DNA of 13,620 nucleotides. Origin: DASXTS01 sp036505275 (GTDB taxonomy: Bacteria; Actinomycetota; Actinomycetes; Mycobacteriales; Pseudonocardiaceae). Both the position numbers and the translations under genes were made by a program. The notes beneath the pieces were generated by a model. That model searched no databases. It saw only the letters and a program-made list of their open reading frames with translations, and was not told where the DNA came from. Shown in pieces: positions 1-7,611 of this stretch. Within the stretch, counting starts at the first letter, position 1; each line of letters starts with the position of its first letter. The stretch lies in the NCBI GenBank assembly GCA_036505275.1, contig DASXTS010000271.1, positions 1-13,620 of the forward strand, read 5' to 3'.

Positions 1-20
1 CGGTGGATGGTGGCCTCCAC
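1..20 (-). CDS. start of a downstream gene, probably a VWA/CoxE-type protein (partial)
   Basis: Only the first six codons are inside the window: GTG at 20-18, reading M-E-A-T-I-H and then an incomplete codon. A strong Shine-Dalgarno, GGAGGG (30-25), lies 4 nt upstream, and the start is 9 bp past the MoxR stop, so the two genes are almost certainly co-transcribed. MoxR ATPases are normally encoded next to von Willebrand factor A proteins, and an opening of the type M-E-x-x-I-H is what I would expect from the CoxE-like group, but six residues cannot prove a family. The start site is well supported. The VWA identity is inferred from context. Confidence 0.45.
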
Positions 21-29
21 CCCGCCCTC

Positions 30-1253
<1,224 letters not shown>

Positions 1254-1294
1254 GGTTGCCTTTCGGGGTTGGCCGCCGCCGTTGGGTGTGAGGC

Positions 1295-1323
1295 CGTGAG
1301 CGCGGCGGCATCGGGCGCTCACG
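1295..1323 (-). terminator. hairpin between dehydrogenase and MoxR genes (attenuator or terminator)
   Basis: A perfect 9-bp inverted repeat, CGTGAGCGC (1295-1303) and GCGCTCACG (1315-1323), encloses an 11-nt loop. It lies 20 bp after the dehydrogenase stop and 42 bp before the MoxR start, with no T-run on either strand. It is a good candidate for a partial terminator or mRNA-stabilising stem that would let the dehydrogenase be made in excess over its maturation factors. The inverted repeat is directly visible; its function is inferred. Confidence 0.5.
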
Positions 1324-1343
1324 ACCCCACGTCTAGCATGGAA

Positions 1344-2636
1344 TCAGCTGATCAGGTCGTCCAGGTCGCCGTTGAGGCAGTGCGCGACCACCGGCCGGAC
1401 CGTCTCGAACGTGCACTCCTTGGCGTTGCCCGGGGTGCAGGCGTCACCGAGGACGTGCCGGGTGATGCGGTCGATGTCCTCGTCGTCACCCTTGATGACC
1501 TTGGCCCGCTCGTAGAACTTCGTCGGCCCCTGGCCGAGCCTGTTCTTGGAGTAGGTGTTCTGCTTGACGTCGACGAACCGCTCGGGAATGCCCACGTCGC
1601 GCAGCAGCCGGATGGCCGCGGCCAGGGCGGCGTCCGCGGCCTGCACGGTCGTCTTGCCGTGCGTGTCGACGCCCATTACCTCGGCGATGTCGGCGAACCG
1701 CTGGTAGGCCACCGGCATGTTGAACGCCCAGACCCGGGGCAGCGCGACCGCATTGTTCAGCCCGTGATGGGTGTCGTAGAAGGCGCTCACCGCGTGCGAG
1801 ATCGAGTGGATGATGCCGAGGCCGCCGGAGTTGAACGCCTGGGCGGCGATGTACTGGGCGTACATCATGCCCTGCCGGCCGGTGAGCTCGGCCGGGTTCC
1901 AGGTGGCCGTGCGCAGGTGCTGGGCGGTCAGCTTGATCGCCCACAGCGCGTTGCCCAGCGACGGCTCGAAGTTCAGCCGGGACACATACGGCTCCGAGGC
2001 GTGCGCCAGCACGTCGAACCCGCACTGGGCGGTGTAGTCGATCGGGCAGTCGAAGTACAACACCGGGTCGTCGACGGCCAGCGTGGCCACCGAGGCGTCG
2101 TCGAACGCGACGTACTTGTGCGGGTTGTCCGGGTCGGTCGTGGTGTCGGTGATGACGTAGGCCCACGAGGTCTCCGAGCCCGTCCCCGCCGTGGTGGACA
2201 CCGCGATATGCGGCGGGTTCTTCGGGTTCTCCGACTTGTTGAAGCCCTCGAACTCGTTGACGTTGCGACCGTCGTGCGCCACCGAGATGCGAGCGCCCTT
2301 ACAGGCGTCGTGCGAGGACCCGCCGCCGATGGACACGAAGCTGTCGCACTTGGACTCCTGGTACAACGTGACGGCGTCCATCACGTTGTAGTCCTTGGGG
2401 TTGGACTCCACCTTGTCGTAGACCACGACCTCCAGGCCGTGGTACTTCATCGACTCGACGATCTTGTGCACGGTGTTGGAGCCGCGGAGCCCGCTGGTCA
2501 TCACCAGCGGCTTGCGGAAGCCCAGCTTCAGCGCCTCCGGACCGATCAGCTCATGGGCGCCCGGACCGAGCAACGCCCTGGGGAACGGATGGAACTCCTT
2601 GATGGGGAACGGCTTGAGTAGCTCTTCAACCTGCAT
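1344..2636 (-). CDS. mno: NDMA-dependent (nicotinoprotein) methanol dehydrogenase, iron-type ADH family
   Basis: A 430-residue group III (iron-containing) alcohol dehydrogenase that closely resembles the actinobacterial N,N-dimethyl-4-nitrosoaniline-dependent methanol dehydrogenase (Mno/Mdo). This cytoplasmic enzyme oxidises methanol and other short alcohols using a tightly bound NAD(P) that is not exchanged. Visible are the nucleotide-binding GGGSSHD (104-110), TTAGTGSE (148-155), and a metal-ligand set D208, H212, H277, H291 with the same spacing as in other iron-type ADHs. The ATG at 2636 is chosen because GGAAAGGG lies just upstream; a longer frame from 2684 adds 16 unconvincing residues. 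From family knowledge, this class is reoxidised through mycofactocin, but no mycofactocin genes lie in the window. The downstream MoxR gene fits a maturation operon. Substrate range could be broader than methanol. Family call is strong. Confidence 0.9.
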   Translation of the reverse strand: MQVEELLKPFPIKEFHPFPRALLGPGAHELIGPEALKLGFRKPLVMTSGLRGSNTVHKIVESMKYHGLEVVVYDKVESNPKDYNVMDAVTLYQESKCDSFVSIGGGSSHDACKGARISVAHDGRNVNEFEGFNKSENPKNPPHIAVSTTAGTGSETSWAYVITDTTTDPDNPHKYVAFDDASVATLAVDDPVLYFDCPIDYTAQCGFDVLAHASEPYVSRLNFEPSLGNALWAIKLTAQHLRTATWNPAELTGRQGMMYAQYIAAQAFNSGGLGIIHSISHAVSAFYDTHHGLNNAVALPRVWAFNMPVAYQRFADIAEVMGVDTHGKTTVQAADAALAAAIRLLRDVGIPERFVDVKQNTYSKNRLGQGPTKFYERAKVIKGDDEDIDRITRHVLGDACTPGNAKECTFETVRPVVAHCLNGDLDDLIS

Positions 2637-2763
2637 GTCTGACCCTTTCCGCGATGCCGGGGTGGGCCGAAGGTATGGCCCCATTCACGGCCGCAGACAG
2701 CGTTGCCGGCCAAAACCGGCCGCTCGGTAGCGCAAGACCCGCCGGACGACCGGGCGGACCCTG

Positions 2764-2781
2764 TCCATCTGGCCAGGTGGA
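2764..2781. promoter_or_regulatory. 18-bp near-perfect palindrome in the mno/MFS divergent region
   Basis: TCCATCTGGCCAGGTGGA matches its reverse complement at 8 of 9 base pairs, the exception being a T/G pair. It lies between the divergent methanol dehydrogenase and exporter genes, just upstream of the TTGACA box at 2788. It is a candidate regulator site for either gene. The rest of the 217-bp gap (2637-2853) also holds a GCCGG/CCGGC inverted repeat at 2705-2720. I could not pick out a clear sigma-70-type promoter for the dehydrogenase. Confidence 0.3.
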
Positions 2782-2787
2782 AAGGAC

Positions 2788-2822
2788 TTGACAGGAGGCA
2801 CCATCTGAAAGTTACTATCTTT
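2788..2822 (+). promoter_or_regulatory. putative exporter promoter with overlapping TetR-like operator
   Basis: TTGACA at 2788-2793 is a consensus -35 box. TACTAT at 2813-2818 could serve as the -10 with a rather long 19-bp spacer. The -10 lies inside an imperfect palindrome, AAAGTTACTATCTTT (2808-2822), symmetric at 12 of 15 positions. That is the usual arrangement for repression by a TetR protein encoded with the pump. A second, weaker pair, TTTCG (2821-2825) and CGAAA (2836-2840), follows immediately. Which palindrome is the real operator cannot be told from sequence alone. Confidence 0.4.
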
Positions 2823-2853
2823 TCGGACAAACTCTCGAAAGGGTGGGGCTGTC

Positions 2854-4398
2854 ATGACTGTTGGTGGGACACGGAGGAAGTGGTGGGCGCTCGGCGCCCT
2901 GGCCGTCAGCCTGTTGACGGTGGGTCTGGACGCCACGGTGCTCAGCGTGGCGCTGCCGACCATTGCCACCGACCTGCACGCCTCGACCGGGGACCTGCAG
3001 TGGTTCAACGACGCCTACCTGTTGGTGCTGGCCGCGGCCATGCTGCCGGCCGGGGTGCTCGGCGACCGGTTCGGCCGCAAGCGGCTGCTGCTGGCGGCGC
3101 TGGCGGCGTTCGGCGCGGCCTCGGCGCTGTGCGCGTATGCCACAACGGTCGGCGAGCTGGTCGCGGCCCGCGCGCTGCTCGGGCTCGGCGCGGCCTTCAT
3201 GATGCCGCTGTCGATGGCCGTGCTGCCGGTGCTGTTCACCGATGAGGAGCGCCCGCGGGCGATCAACGTATGGGTGGCAGCGACCGCCATCGGCCTGCCG
3301 CTCGGGCCGATCGTCGGCGGTTGGCTGCTGGACAACTTCTGGTGGGGCTCGGTGTTCCTGATCAACGTGCCGCTCATCGCGGCGGCGCTGGTCGCGGTCT
3401 CGGTGCTCCTGCCGGAGTCGCGCAGCAGCCAGCGGGTGCGGCTCGACCCGGTCGGCGCGCTGGTGTCCAGCGCCGGCCTCGGCGCCTTCACGTACGGTGT
3501 GATCGCCGCCGGCGAGCGCGGCTGGACCGACGGGGGCGCGCTGGCCACGATGATCGCCGGACTGGTGCTGCTCACCGGGTTCGTCCTCGGCCAGCTCGCC
3601 GCCGGTCGCCGGGGCCGCCAGACGCTGGTCGACCTGACGTTGTTCCGCTCGCGCCGGTTCACCATGGGCGCGGTGCTGGCCACGGTGGCCACCTTCGCCA
3701 TGTTCGGGCTGCTCTTCGCCGTCCCCCAGTACCTGCAGGCGGTGGGCGGCGCCGGCCCGCTGGACACCGGCCTGCGGCTGCTGCCGATCATCGGTGGCCT
3801 GCTGGTTGGCGCGCGGATCGGCGACCGGCTCACCGCGCGCCGCGGCGCCATGGCGAGCGTGCTGCTCGGGTTCACGCTGATGGCGGCCGGCCTGGCGGTC
3901 GGGGCGGGCACGGAAATCGGCACCGGGTACGGCGTCACCGCGGCGTGGATCGCGCTGTGCGGGACCGGCCTCGGGTTCGCCATGCCGGCGGCCATGGACA
4001 CGGCGATGGGGGTGCTCACCGCCGAGCGCAGCGGTTCCGGCTCGGCCGTGCTCATGGTGCTGCGGCAGGCCGCCGGCGCAGTCGGCGTCGCGGTGCTCGG
4101 CAGCGTGCTCGGCGCCGGCTACCGCGGCAACCTCGACGTCGACGGGCTGCCGGCGCCGGTGGCCGGTGCCGTACTGGACAGTGCGGCGGCGGGGGTCGCG
4201 GTGGCGCAGCGGATCGGCTCCTCGCCGCTGCTGGGGGCGGTGCGCGCGGCGTTCGTCGAGGGCATGGATGCGATGCTGCTGGTGTCCGTCGGCGTCGCGG
4301 CACTCGGCGCACTGCTCGCGCTCGCGCTGCCCCGGCCGGGTGCGGCCGGCCACGCCGAGCGGCCAGAATCGGAGCGTGACATCGTTGCCATCCGGTGA
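2854..4398 (+). CDS. MFS drug exporter, DHA2 (EmrB/QacA, 14-helix) family
   Basis: A 514-residue inner-membrane proton-coupled exporter. The length and hydrophobic pattern fit the 14-helix DHA2 group. Motif D1 LDATVLSVALP (25-35) lies in helix 1, motif A GVLGDRFGRKR (67-77) between helices 2 and 3, and motif C GLPLGPIVGGWL (147-158) in helix 5. The latter is characteristic of antiporters that expel drugs or secondary metabolites. The tail after about residue 497 is polar. The ATG at 2854 follows a purine-rich AAAGGGTGGGG. The gene overlaps the following TetR gene by 23 bp, so the two form an operon, and the palindrome at 2808-2822 suggests feedback repression. Its divergent position relative to the methanol dehydrogenase may be incidental. 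Substrate is unknown. Confidence 0.93.
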   Translation: MTVGGTRRKWWALGALAVSLLTVGLDATVLSVALPTIATDLHASTGDLQWFNDAYLLVLAAAMLPAGVLGDRFGRKRLLLAALAAFGAASALCAYATTVGELVAARALLGLGAAFMMPLSMAVLPVLFTDEERPRAINVWVAATAIGLPLGPIVGGWLLDNFWWGSVFLINVPLIAAALVAVSVLLPESRSSQRVRLDPVGALVSSAGLGAFTYGVIAAGERGWTDGGALATMIAGLVLLTGFVLGQLAAGRRGRQTLVDLTLFRSRRFTMGAVLATVATFAMFGLLFAVPQYLQAVGGAGPLDTGLRLLPIIGGLLVGARIGDRLTARRGAMASVLLGFTLMAAGLAVGAGTEIGTGYGVTAAWIALCGTGLGFAMPAAMDTAMGVLTAERSGSGSAVLMVLRQAAGAVGVAVLGSVLGAGYRGNLDVDGLPAPVAGAVLDSAAAGVAVAQRIGSSPLLGAVRAAFVEGMDAMLLVSVGVAALGALLALALPRPGAAGHAERPESERDIVAIR

Positions 4399-5071
4399 CA
4401 GACCCGGCGACCGGCCGGCGGTCGGCCTGCGGGAACGGAAGAAGGCCAAGACGCGTGCCGCCATCCAGCAGCACGCGTTGCGGCTGTTCCGGGAGCAGGG
4501 CTACGCGGAGACCACCGTCGACCAGATCGCCGAGGCGGCCGAGATCTCGCCGAGCACGTTCTTCCGCTACTTCGCGACCAAGGAAGACGTGGTCATCCAG
4601 GACCAGTACGACCCGCTCATGATCGCGGCGTTCAAGGCGCAGCCGCCCGACGTGAGTCCCGTGCAGGCCGTGCGGGAGGCCATGATCTCGGTCTTCGGCT
4701 CGCTCTCCGAGCAGGAGTGGGCGGAGGAGGTGCAACGTCAGAAGCTCATCGCCAAGGTGCCCGAACTGCAGGCGGCCGCGCTGCGGCAGGTGGCCGCCGG
4801 CATCGAGATGCTCGCCGCTGCCGCGGCGGAACGGGCCGGCCGCCGACCCGACGACCTGGCCGTGCTCGCGTTCGCAGGCGCGGTCGTCGGCGTCGCCATC
4901 GCCACCATGGCCGCCGCCTCGGCCGCCAGCGCGGCGTCCCCGGCCCCGTCGGCCCGGTCGGGCCGCTCGGCGCGCCCGGGCCGGTCGGGCCGCACGGCCC
5001 CCCAGGTCGGGGACTTTGCCAGCCTGTTCGCCGCCGCGCTCGACCACCTGGAGGACGGCCTGAAGCTGTGA
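4376..5071 (+). CDS. TetR/AcrR family regulator, partner of the MFS exporter
   Basis: A 231-residue TetR-family repressor. The DNA-binding domain starts at LRERKKAKTRAAI (18-30), and the helix-turn-helix TVDQIAEAAEISPSTFFRYF spans 47-66. The ligand-binding C-terminal half is all-alpha. An Ala/Ser/Gly/Arg/Pro-rich segment (about 181-208) interrupts the last helices and is atypical. The chosen GTG (4376) has GGAG only 1 nt upstream, which is too close. An in-frame TTG at 4385 would have that GGAG 10 nt upstream, so the true start may be three codons later. The overlap with the exporter gene implies translational coupling. Likely role: ligand-relieved repression of the exporter promoter. No ligand can be inferred. 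Confidence 0.88.
   Translation: MTSLPSGDRPGDRPAVGLRERKKAKTRAAIQQHALRLFREQGYAETTVDQIAEAAEISPSTFFRYFATKEDVVIQDQYDPLMIAAFKAQPPDVSPVQAVREAMISVFGSLSEQEWAEEVQRQKLIAKVPELQAAALRQVAAGIEMLAAAAAERAGRRPDDLAVLAFAGAVVGVAIATMAAASAASAASPAPSARSGRSARPGRSGRTAPQVGDFASLFAAALDHLEDGLKL
4933..5010 (+). repeat. GC-only low-complexity repeat in the TetR gene
   Basis: Twenty-six triplets made almost entirely of G and C, built from imperfect 9-bp units of the type GGNCCGGTC; the 13-mer CCGGTCGGGCCGC occurs twice. In the gene's own frame it gives the Ser/Arg/Gly-rich linker at about residues 187-210. One frame over, it would read as collagen-like Gly-X-Y triplets, but that frame has no supporting start. The periodicity suggests local expansion by slippage. 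Confidence 0.6.
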
Positions 5072-5077
5072 CCGGAC

Positions 5078-5095
5078 TGTGAGGGCACCCTCACA
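5078..5095. terminator. palindromic terminator between convergent genes
   Basis: TGTGAGGGCACCCTCACA is a perfect 8-bp inverted repeat around CA, so the RNA can form a 7-bp stem with a 4-nt loop. It begins 6 nt after the TetR stop and ends 9 nt before the last base of the convergent glycosidase-like gene. The symmetric position suits a bidirectional terminator. There is no T-run, as is common in high-GC actinobacteria. A protein-binding palindrome is the alternative. Confidence 0.5.
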
Positions 5096-5104
5096 TCCGC
5101 TGGC

Positions 5105-6130
5105 TCAGTGCTGCCGGTAGTACTCGGCGAGGGCGGTGAACGCGGCCTTGGGTTCCCATGGCATGTCGGGGTAGGTGGTCCCGTGTCGGTTTTCAAGAAC
5201 TTTGACGATGCCGTAGCTGGCCAGGTCCAGGTCGTTGCGGGGGTCGCCGTCGGGGCGGTGCAGGTGGTCGTAGAGCGCGAAGGTGAACACAAAGGCGCTG
5301 TCGACGCCTTCGGCTTCGAAGACCTCCACCAGCTCGCGCAGATACGCGGCCTGGCCGGCCTCGTCGCGGACGTACTCGCCGTTCAATCGAATCGGTGCGC
5401 CGGTGTCCCTGTCGTACTCGACGATCTCCAGACCGCGAGCGCCCCTTTTGGCCGCGTCGCGGTAGCTGGCGGCGCCGAACTCGGTGATCGCGACCGGCTT
5501 TCCCTGGGCGACGAGGCTACGGACGCCCTCGGCGAATCGATCGGCGATCTCGGCCGACCGGTAGAGGTCAACGGACACGATGTCGAAGGGTGCCCAGTCG
5601 ACGCGCTCGAGCGGTATGGCGGCGTAGCTGACCTTGCCACCGAAGCGCTCGCGGACGAGTGCCGCGGCCTTGCCGAGGAAGTCGTTGACACGCGCACTGA
5701 CCTCGACGATCCGCTCGCGCCGACGGTGCGGCTGGCTCAGCAGCTCGAGCCGCTTCGCCAGGGTGTCGCCGGGCAGGAACCCGTCATTCATGAGGCTCAG
5801 TTCGGCGCCGGTCACGAACACGACCTCGGCTCCCCGCTGCCGGAGCCGCTCCGCGCGGGCCGCGCAGTCGGCGAAGAGCGACAGCAGCCCGTCGGTGGCC
5901 AACCCAAGTGGGTAGGGGGAGAACCAGACCTCCAGGCCGAGGTCGGCGGCGTACGTGGCGGCGAGCTCCAGCCGTTCCGGATCACCACCGATGACCCGGA
6001 CCGCATTGCAGTGCAGGTCGTCACGGATGACGCGCAGCTCGCGCTGAACTACCTCTAAGTCGAAGGGCTCACGGGAGACTGCGCCGTTGTGGACGAAGCC
6101 GGTGTCGTAGCTGATGCCCTTGGCCCGCAT
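5105..6130 (-). CDS. TIM-barrel, glycoside-hydrolase-like protein of unknown function
   Basis: A 341-residue soluble protein without signal peptide or membrane segment. The layout is that of a clan GH-A (beta/alpha)8 glycosidase: alternating strands and helices, an acidic residue after a central strand in VFVTGAELSLMN (E110), and a late-strand Glu in AITEFGAAS (E217). Their spacing fits an acid/base and nucleophile pair, although the usual Asn-Glu before the acid/base is Ala-Glu here. VWFSPYPLGL (68-77) resembles a barrel strand end. From memory, similar proteins have been labelled 'abortive infection protein' in databases; I see nothing Abi-like and cannot check this. The ATG at 6130 has AGAAGG about 12 nt upstream. 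The gene is divergent from a TetR gene with palindromic operators between them, suggesting substrate-induced expression. Enzyme activity is inferred. Confidence 0.8.
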   Translation of the reverse strand: MRAKGISYDTGFVHNGAVSREPFDLEVVQRELRVIRDDLHCNAVRVIGGDPERLELAATYAADLGLEVWFSPYPLGLATDGLLSLFADCAARAERLRQRGAEVVFVTGAELSLMNDGFLPGDTLAKRLELLSQPHRRRERIVEVSARVNDFLGKAAALVRERFGGKVSYAAIPLERVDWAPFDIVSVDLYRSAEIADRFAEGVRSLVAQGKPVAITEFGAASYRDAAKRGARGLEIVEYDRDTGAPIRLNGEYVRDEAGQAAYLRELVEVFEAEGVDSAFVFTFALYDHLHRPDGDPRNDLDLASYGIVKVLENRHGTTYPDMPWEPKAAFTALAEYYRQH

Positions 6131-6156
6131 TTGTCGTATCGCCTTCTGTCGAGCAT

Positions 6157-6179
6157 CTACGGTACTTTGTGTACCTTAG
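6157..6179. promoter_or_regulatory. 23-bp palindrome, likely TetR operator O1
   Basis: Arms CTA-N-GGTAC (6157-6165) and GTACC-N-TAG (6171-6179) are perfectly symmetric around the 5-nt centre TTTGT. The site lies 27 bp upstream of the glycosidase-like start and 84 bp upstream of the TetR start. This is where an operator would repress the leftward gene. Size and spacing fit a TetR dimer. Assignment to the adjacent TetR protein is inferred from position. Confidence 0.6.
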
Positions 6180-6215
6180 CAGGCGTCTGGCATGGGGTCA
6201 CGTTCCGAACATGAA

Positions 6216-6230
6216 GGTACGATCAGTGCC
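6216..6230. promoter_or_regulatory. second operator-like half-site pair, O2
   Basis: GGTAC (6216-6220), a 5-nt centre GATCA and GTGCC (6226-6230) repeat the core layout of the palindrome at 6157-6179 with one mismatch. Outer arms CATGA (6210-6214) and TCATG (6233-6237) extend the symmetry, offset by one base. The site is 32 bp before the TetR start, suited to autoregulation. The shared GGTAC-N5-GTRCC core makes chance less likely, but the evidence is only two copies. Confidence 0.45.
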
Positions 6231-6262
6231 GATCATGGCAAGACGGCAGGGCGGAGGATCCG

Positions 6263-6868
6263 ATGAAACGGCCAGCTGCCGGGCGGACGCGGCGCCGCGG
6301 TGCTGCCCTGGAGGAGGCGATCCTGCGCGCCGCGGCGGACGAACTCACCGAGTCCGGATACGCCGGGTTGACCATGGACAAGGTCGCCAACCGCGCCGGC
6401 ACCAACAAGAACGCCATCTACCGCCGCTGGCCAAACCGCCTCGCGCTCGGCATCGCCGCCTATCGGCGACTGGCGACGACGGTCCAACCCCCCGACACCG
6501 GCAGCCTGCGCGGCGACGTCCTCGAGCTGCTACGCCGGGCGAACCGCCACTGGAGCTCCCCCCTCGGCGCGATCCTGCGGGAGCTGATGTCCGCTGCCGG
6601 CGGCGCATCGGGACTCCTGGCGCAGCTGCCAGAGCAGTCCACCGACGCCGGAGCCGCCGCGTGGCTGACGATCCTGGGGCGCGCGGTCGCACGCGGTGAA
6701 GCCTCCCCCGAAGCGCTCCATCCACGGGTCGCCACCGTGGCCATCGTCCTGCTACGCAACGAATTCGTCATGCGCGGGGTCCCCACCGCACCCGACGACG
6801 TCCTCGTCGAGATCGTCGACGAGGTGTACCTGCCGCTGGTGCGGCAACGCGGTCCGACACCAAGCTGA
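6263..6868 (+). CDS. TetR/AcrR family regulator
   Basis: A 201-residue TetR-family repressor. The N-terminal domain has the helix-turn-helix LTMDKVANRAGTNKNAIYRRW (36-56). The RRWPNR end followed by PPDTGSLRGDVLELL (77-91) is typical of the subgroup with a TetR_C_11-type ligand domain. The ATG at 6263 is preceded by GGAGG with ideal spacing (6253-6257). The gene is divergent from the glycosidase-like gene across a 132-bp gap with two related palindromes, so it probably represses that gene and itself. It could additionally influence the downstream acetyltransferase, but a 190-bp gap lies between them. Family call is firm; the inducer is unknown. Confidence 0.9.
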   Translation: MKRPAAGRTRRRGAALEEAILRAAADELTESGYAGLTMDKVANRAGTNKNAIYRRWPNRLALGIAAYRRLATTVQPPDTGSLRGDVLELLRRANRHWSSPLGAILRELMSAAGGASGLLAQLPEQSTDAGAAAWLTILGRAVARGEASPEALHPRVATVAIVLLRNEFVMRGVPTAPDDVLVEIVDEVYLPLVRQRGPTPS

Positions 6869-7058
6869 TCTTCAAAAGGCACTGCGACCCCGGTGTCTGC
6901 AGGGCCCTGACCGTCACCGACCGGCTCCCCCGAACGTTGGCCGCGTTGCCGGCCGGGCGGCACCCCGCCGTGGCCGACGGCTACTCGAGCCAGCAGATCC
7001 AGCGCGTTTCCCCGATTTTTCTGACCTTCCATGGCTCAAGGTCGGTACGGTCGTACGC
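6869..7058 (+). other. non-coding gap with no clear element
   Basis: This 190-bp stretch between the TetR gene and the acetyltransferase gene holds no convincing gene, RNA or transcription terminator. It contains a short palindrome CAGGGCCCTG (6900-6909) and a T-run (7016-7020). One plus-strand frame reads through from just after the TetR stop with a protein-like sequence (LTVTDRLPRTLAALPAGR at about 6907-6960) but has no good start. It may be a decayed gene fragment. Confidence 0.3.
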
Positions 7059-7583
7059 GTGGAACCGATCACCACCGACCGGCTGGTTCTGCGCGAGTGG
7101 CAGGTCGATGATGCGAAGGCCGCGCTGGCGGTCTACGGCGCGGCGGAGGTGACCCGCTGGCTGACCCCGGTGATGGACCGGGTGACCGACGTCGCCGCGA
7201 TGCGGTCCGTGCTGCAGGCATGGACGGAGGCACAGCCGAACATGGTTGCGCCGCGGGGACGCTGGGCAATCGAGCGGCGCGACGACGGCCAGGTGGTCGG
7301 CGGCATGGCGATCCGGCTGTTACCGCCCTACGACGAGGATCTCGAGCTGAGCTGGCAGCTCAACCCGCAGGCGTGGGGGCAGGGCTTCGCGGTGGAGGCC
7401 GGCCGCGCGCTGATCCGCTGGGCGTTCACCCAGGAGATAGACGAGCTGTTCGCGGTGTCTCGGCCCAACAACAACAGGGCGGTCGCGGTGGCCCAGCGGT
7501 TGGGCATGGAGTGGGTCGGTGAGACCTCCAAGTACTACGGGCTGCGGTTGCAGGTGTTCCGGATCCGTCCGAGCGATCTTTGA
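7059..7583 (+). CDS. GNAT family N-acetyltransferase (RimJ/RimL type)
   Basis: A 174-residue protein of the Acetyltransf_3 group, which transfers acetyl from acetyl-CoA to an amino group, often protein N-termini, antibiotics or small amines. The family opening TTDRLVLREW (5-14) is present. The acetyl-CoA pyrophosphate-binding loop is NPQAWGQGFAVEAGRAL (102-118), and the C-terminal region SRPNNNRAVAVAQRLGM (134-150) is characteristic. GTG at 7059 is chosen because the protein then begins exactly at the family's usual N-terminus. No Shine-Dalgarno is visible, but TACGGT (7046-7051) lies 7 nt upstream and could be a -10 box for a leaderless mRNA. It appears to be a single-gene unit, convergent with the DUF4230 gene. 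Substrate cannot be predicted. Confidence 0.88.
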   Translation: MEPITTDRLVLREWQVDDAKAALAVYGAAEVTRWLTPVMDRVTDVAAMRSVLQAWTEAQPNMVAPRGRWAIERRDDGQVVGGMAIRLLPPYDEDLELSWQLNPQAWGQGFAVEAGRALIRWAFTQEIDELFAVSRPNNNRAVAVAQRLGMEWVGETSKYYGLRLQVFRIRPSDL

Positions 7584-7589
7584 ATGCTC

Positions 7590-7611
7590 CCGGCCGCCGC
7601 GTTCGGGCCGG
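7590..7611. terminator. possible bidirectional terminator
   Basis: CCGGCC (7590-7595) and GGCCGG (7606-7611) form a 6-bp stem around a 10-nt loop. It fills most of the 28-bp gap between the convergent acetyltransferase and DUF4230 stops. GC-rich palindromes are frequent in this DNA, so position is the main argument. Confidence 0.35.

Noticed and set aside
1343..1352. ATCAGCTGAT palindrome at the dehydrogenase stop codon
   Set aside because: It is a 10-bp self-complementary sequence with no loop, partly inside coding sequence; nothing suggests function.
1269..2621. Long plus-strand open frame opposite the methanol dehydrogenase
   Set aside because: It mirrors a strongly conserved dehydrogenase with a full metal-ligand set. 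The translation shows no domain and has the His/Arg/Val-rich composition of a shadow.
2705..2720. GCCGG-CCAAAA-CCGGC inverted repeat upstream of the dehydrogenase gene
   Set aside because: A 5-bp GC-only stem is expected by chance in DNA this GC-rich, and it is not placed relative to any clear promoter box.
4717..5082. Collagen-like protein in the alternative frame of the TetR gene
   Set aside because: The Gly-X-Y run is short, starts within a gene that has a good TetR domain, and has no independent start signal. It is a by-product of a GC-rich 9-bp repeat.
5105..6868. Phage-defence island reading (glycosidase-like 'abortive infection' protein plus TetR)
   Set aside because: No nuclease, toxin, CAAX-protease, NTPase or methylase partner is present, and the arrangement is that of a simple TetR-regulated enzyme gene. 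The label is an unverified recollection only.
6869..7058. Possible decayed 13E12/DUF222-type gene fragment (RLPRTLAALPAGR)
   Set aside because: The resemblance is only about a dozen residues from memory, with no start codon and no other conserved block. It is not enough to call a pseudogene.
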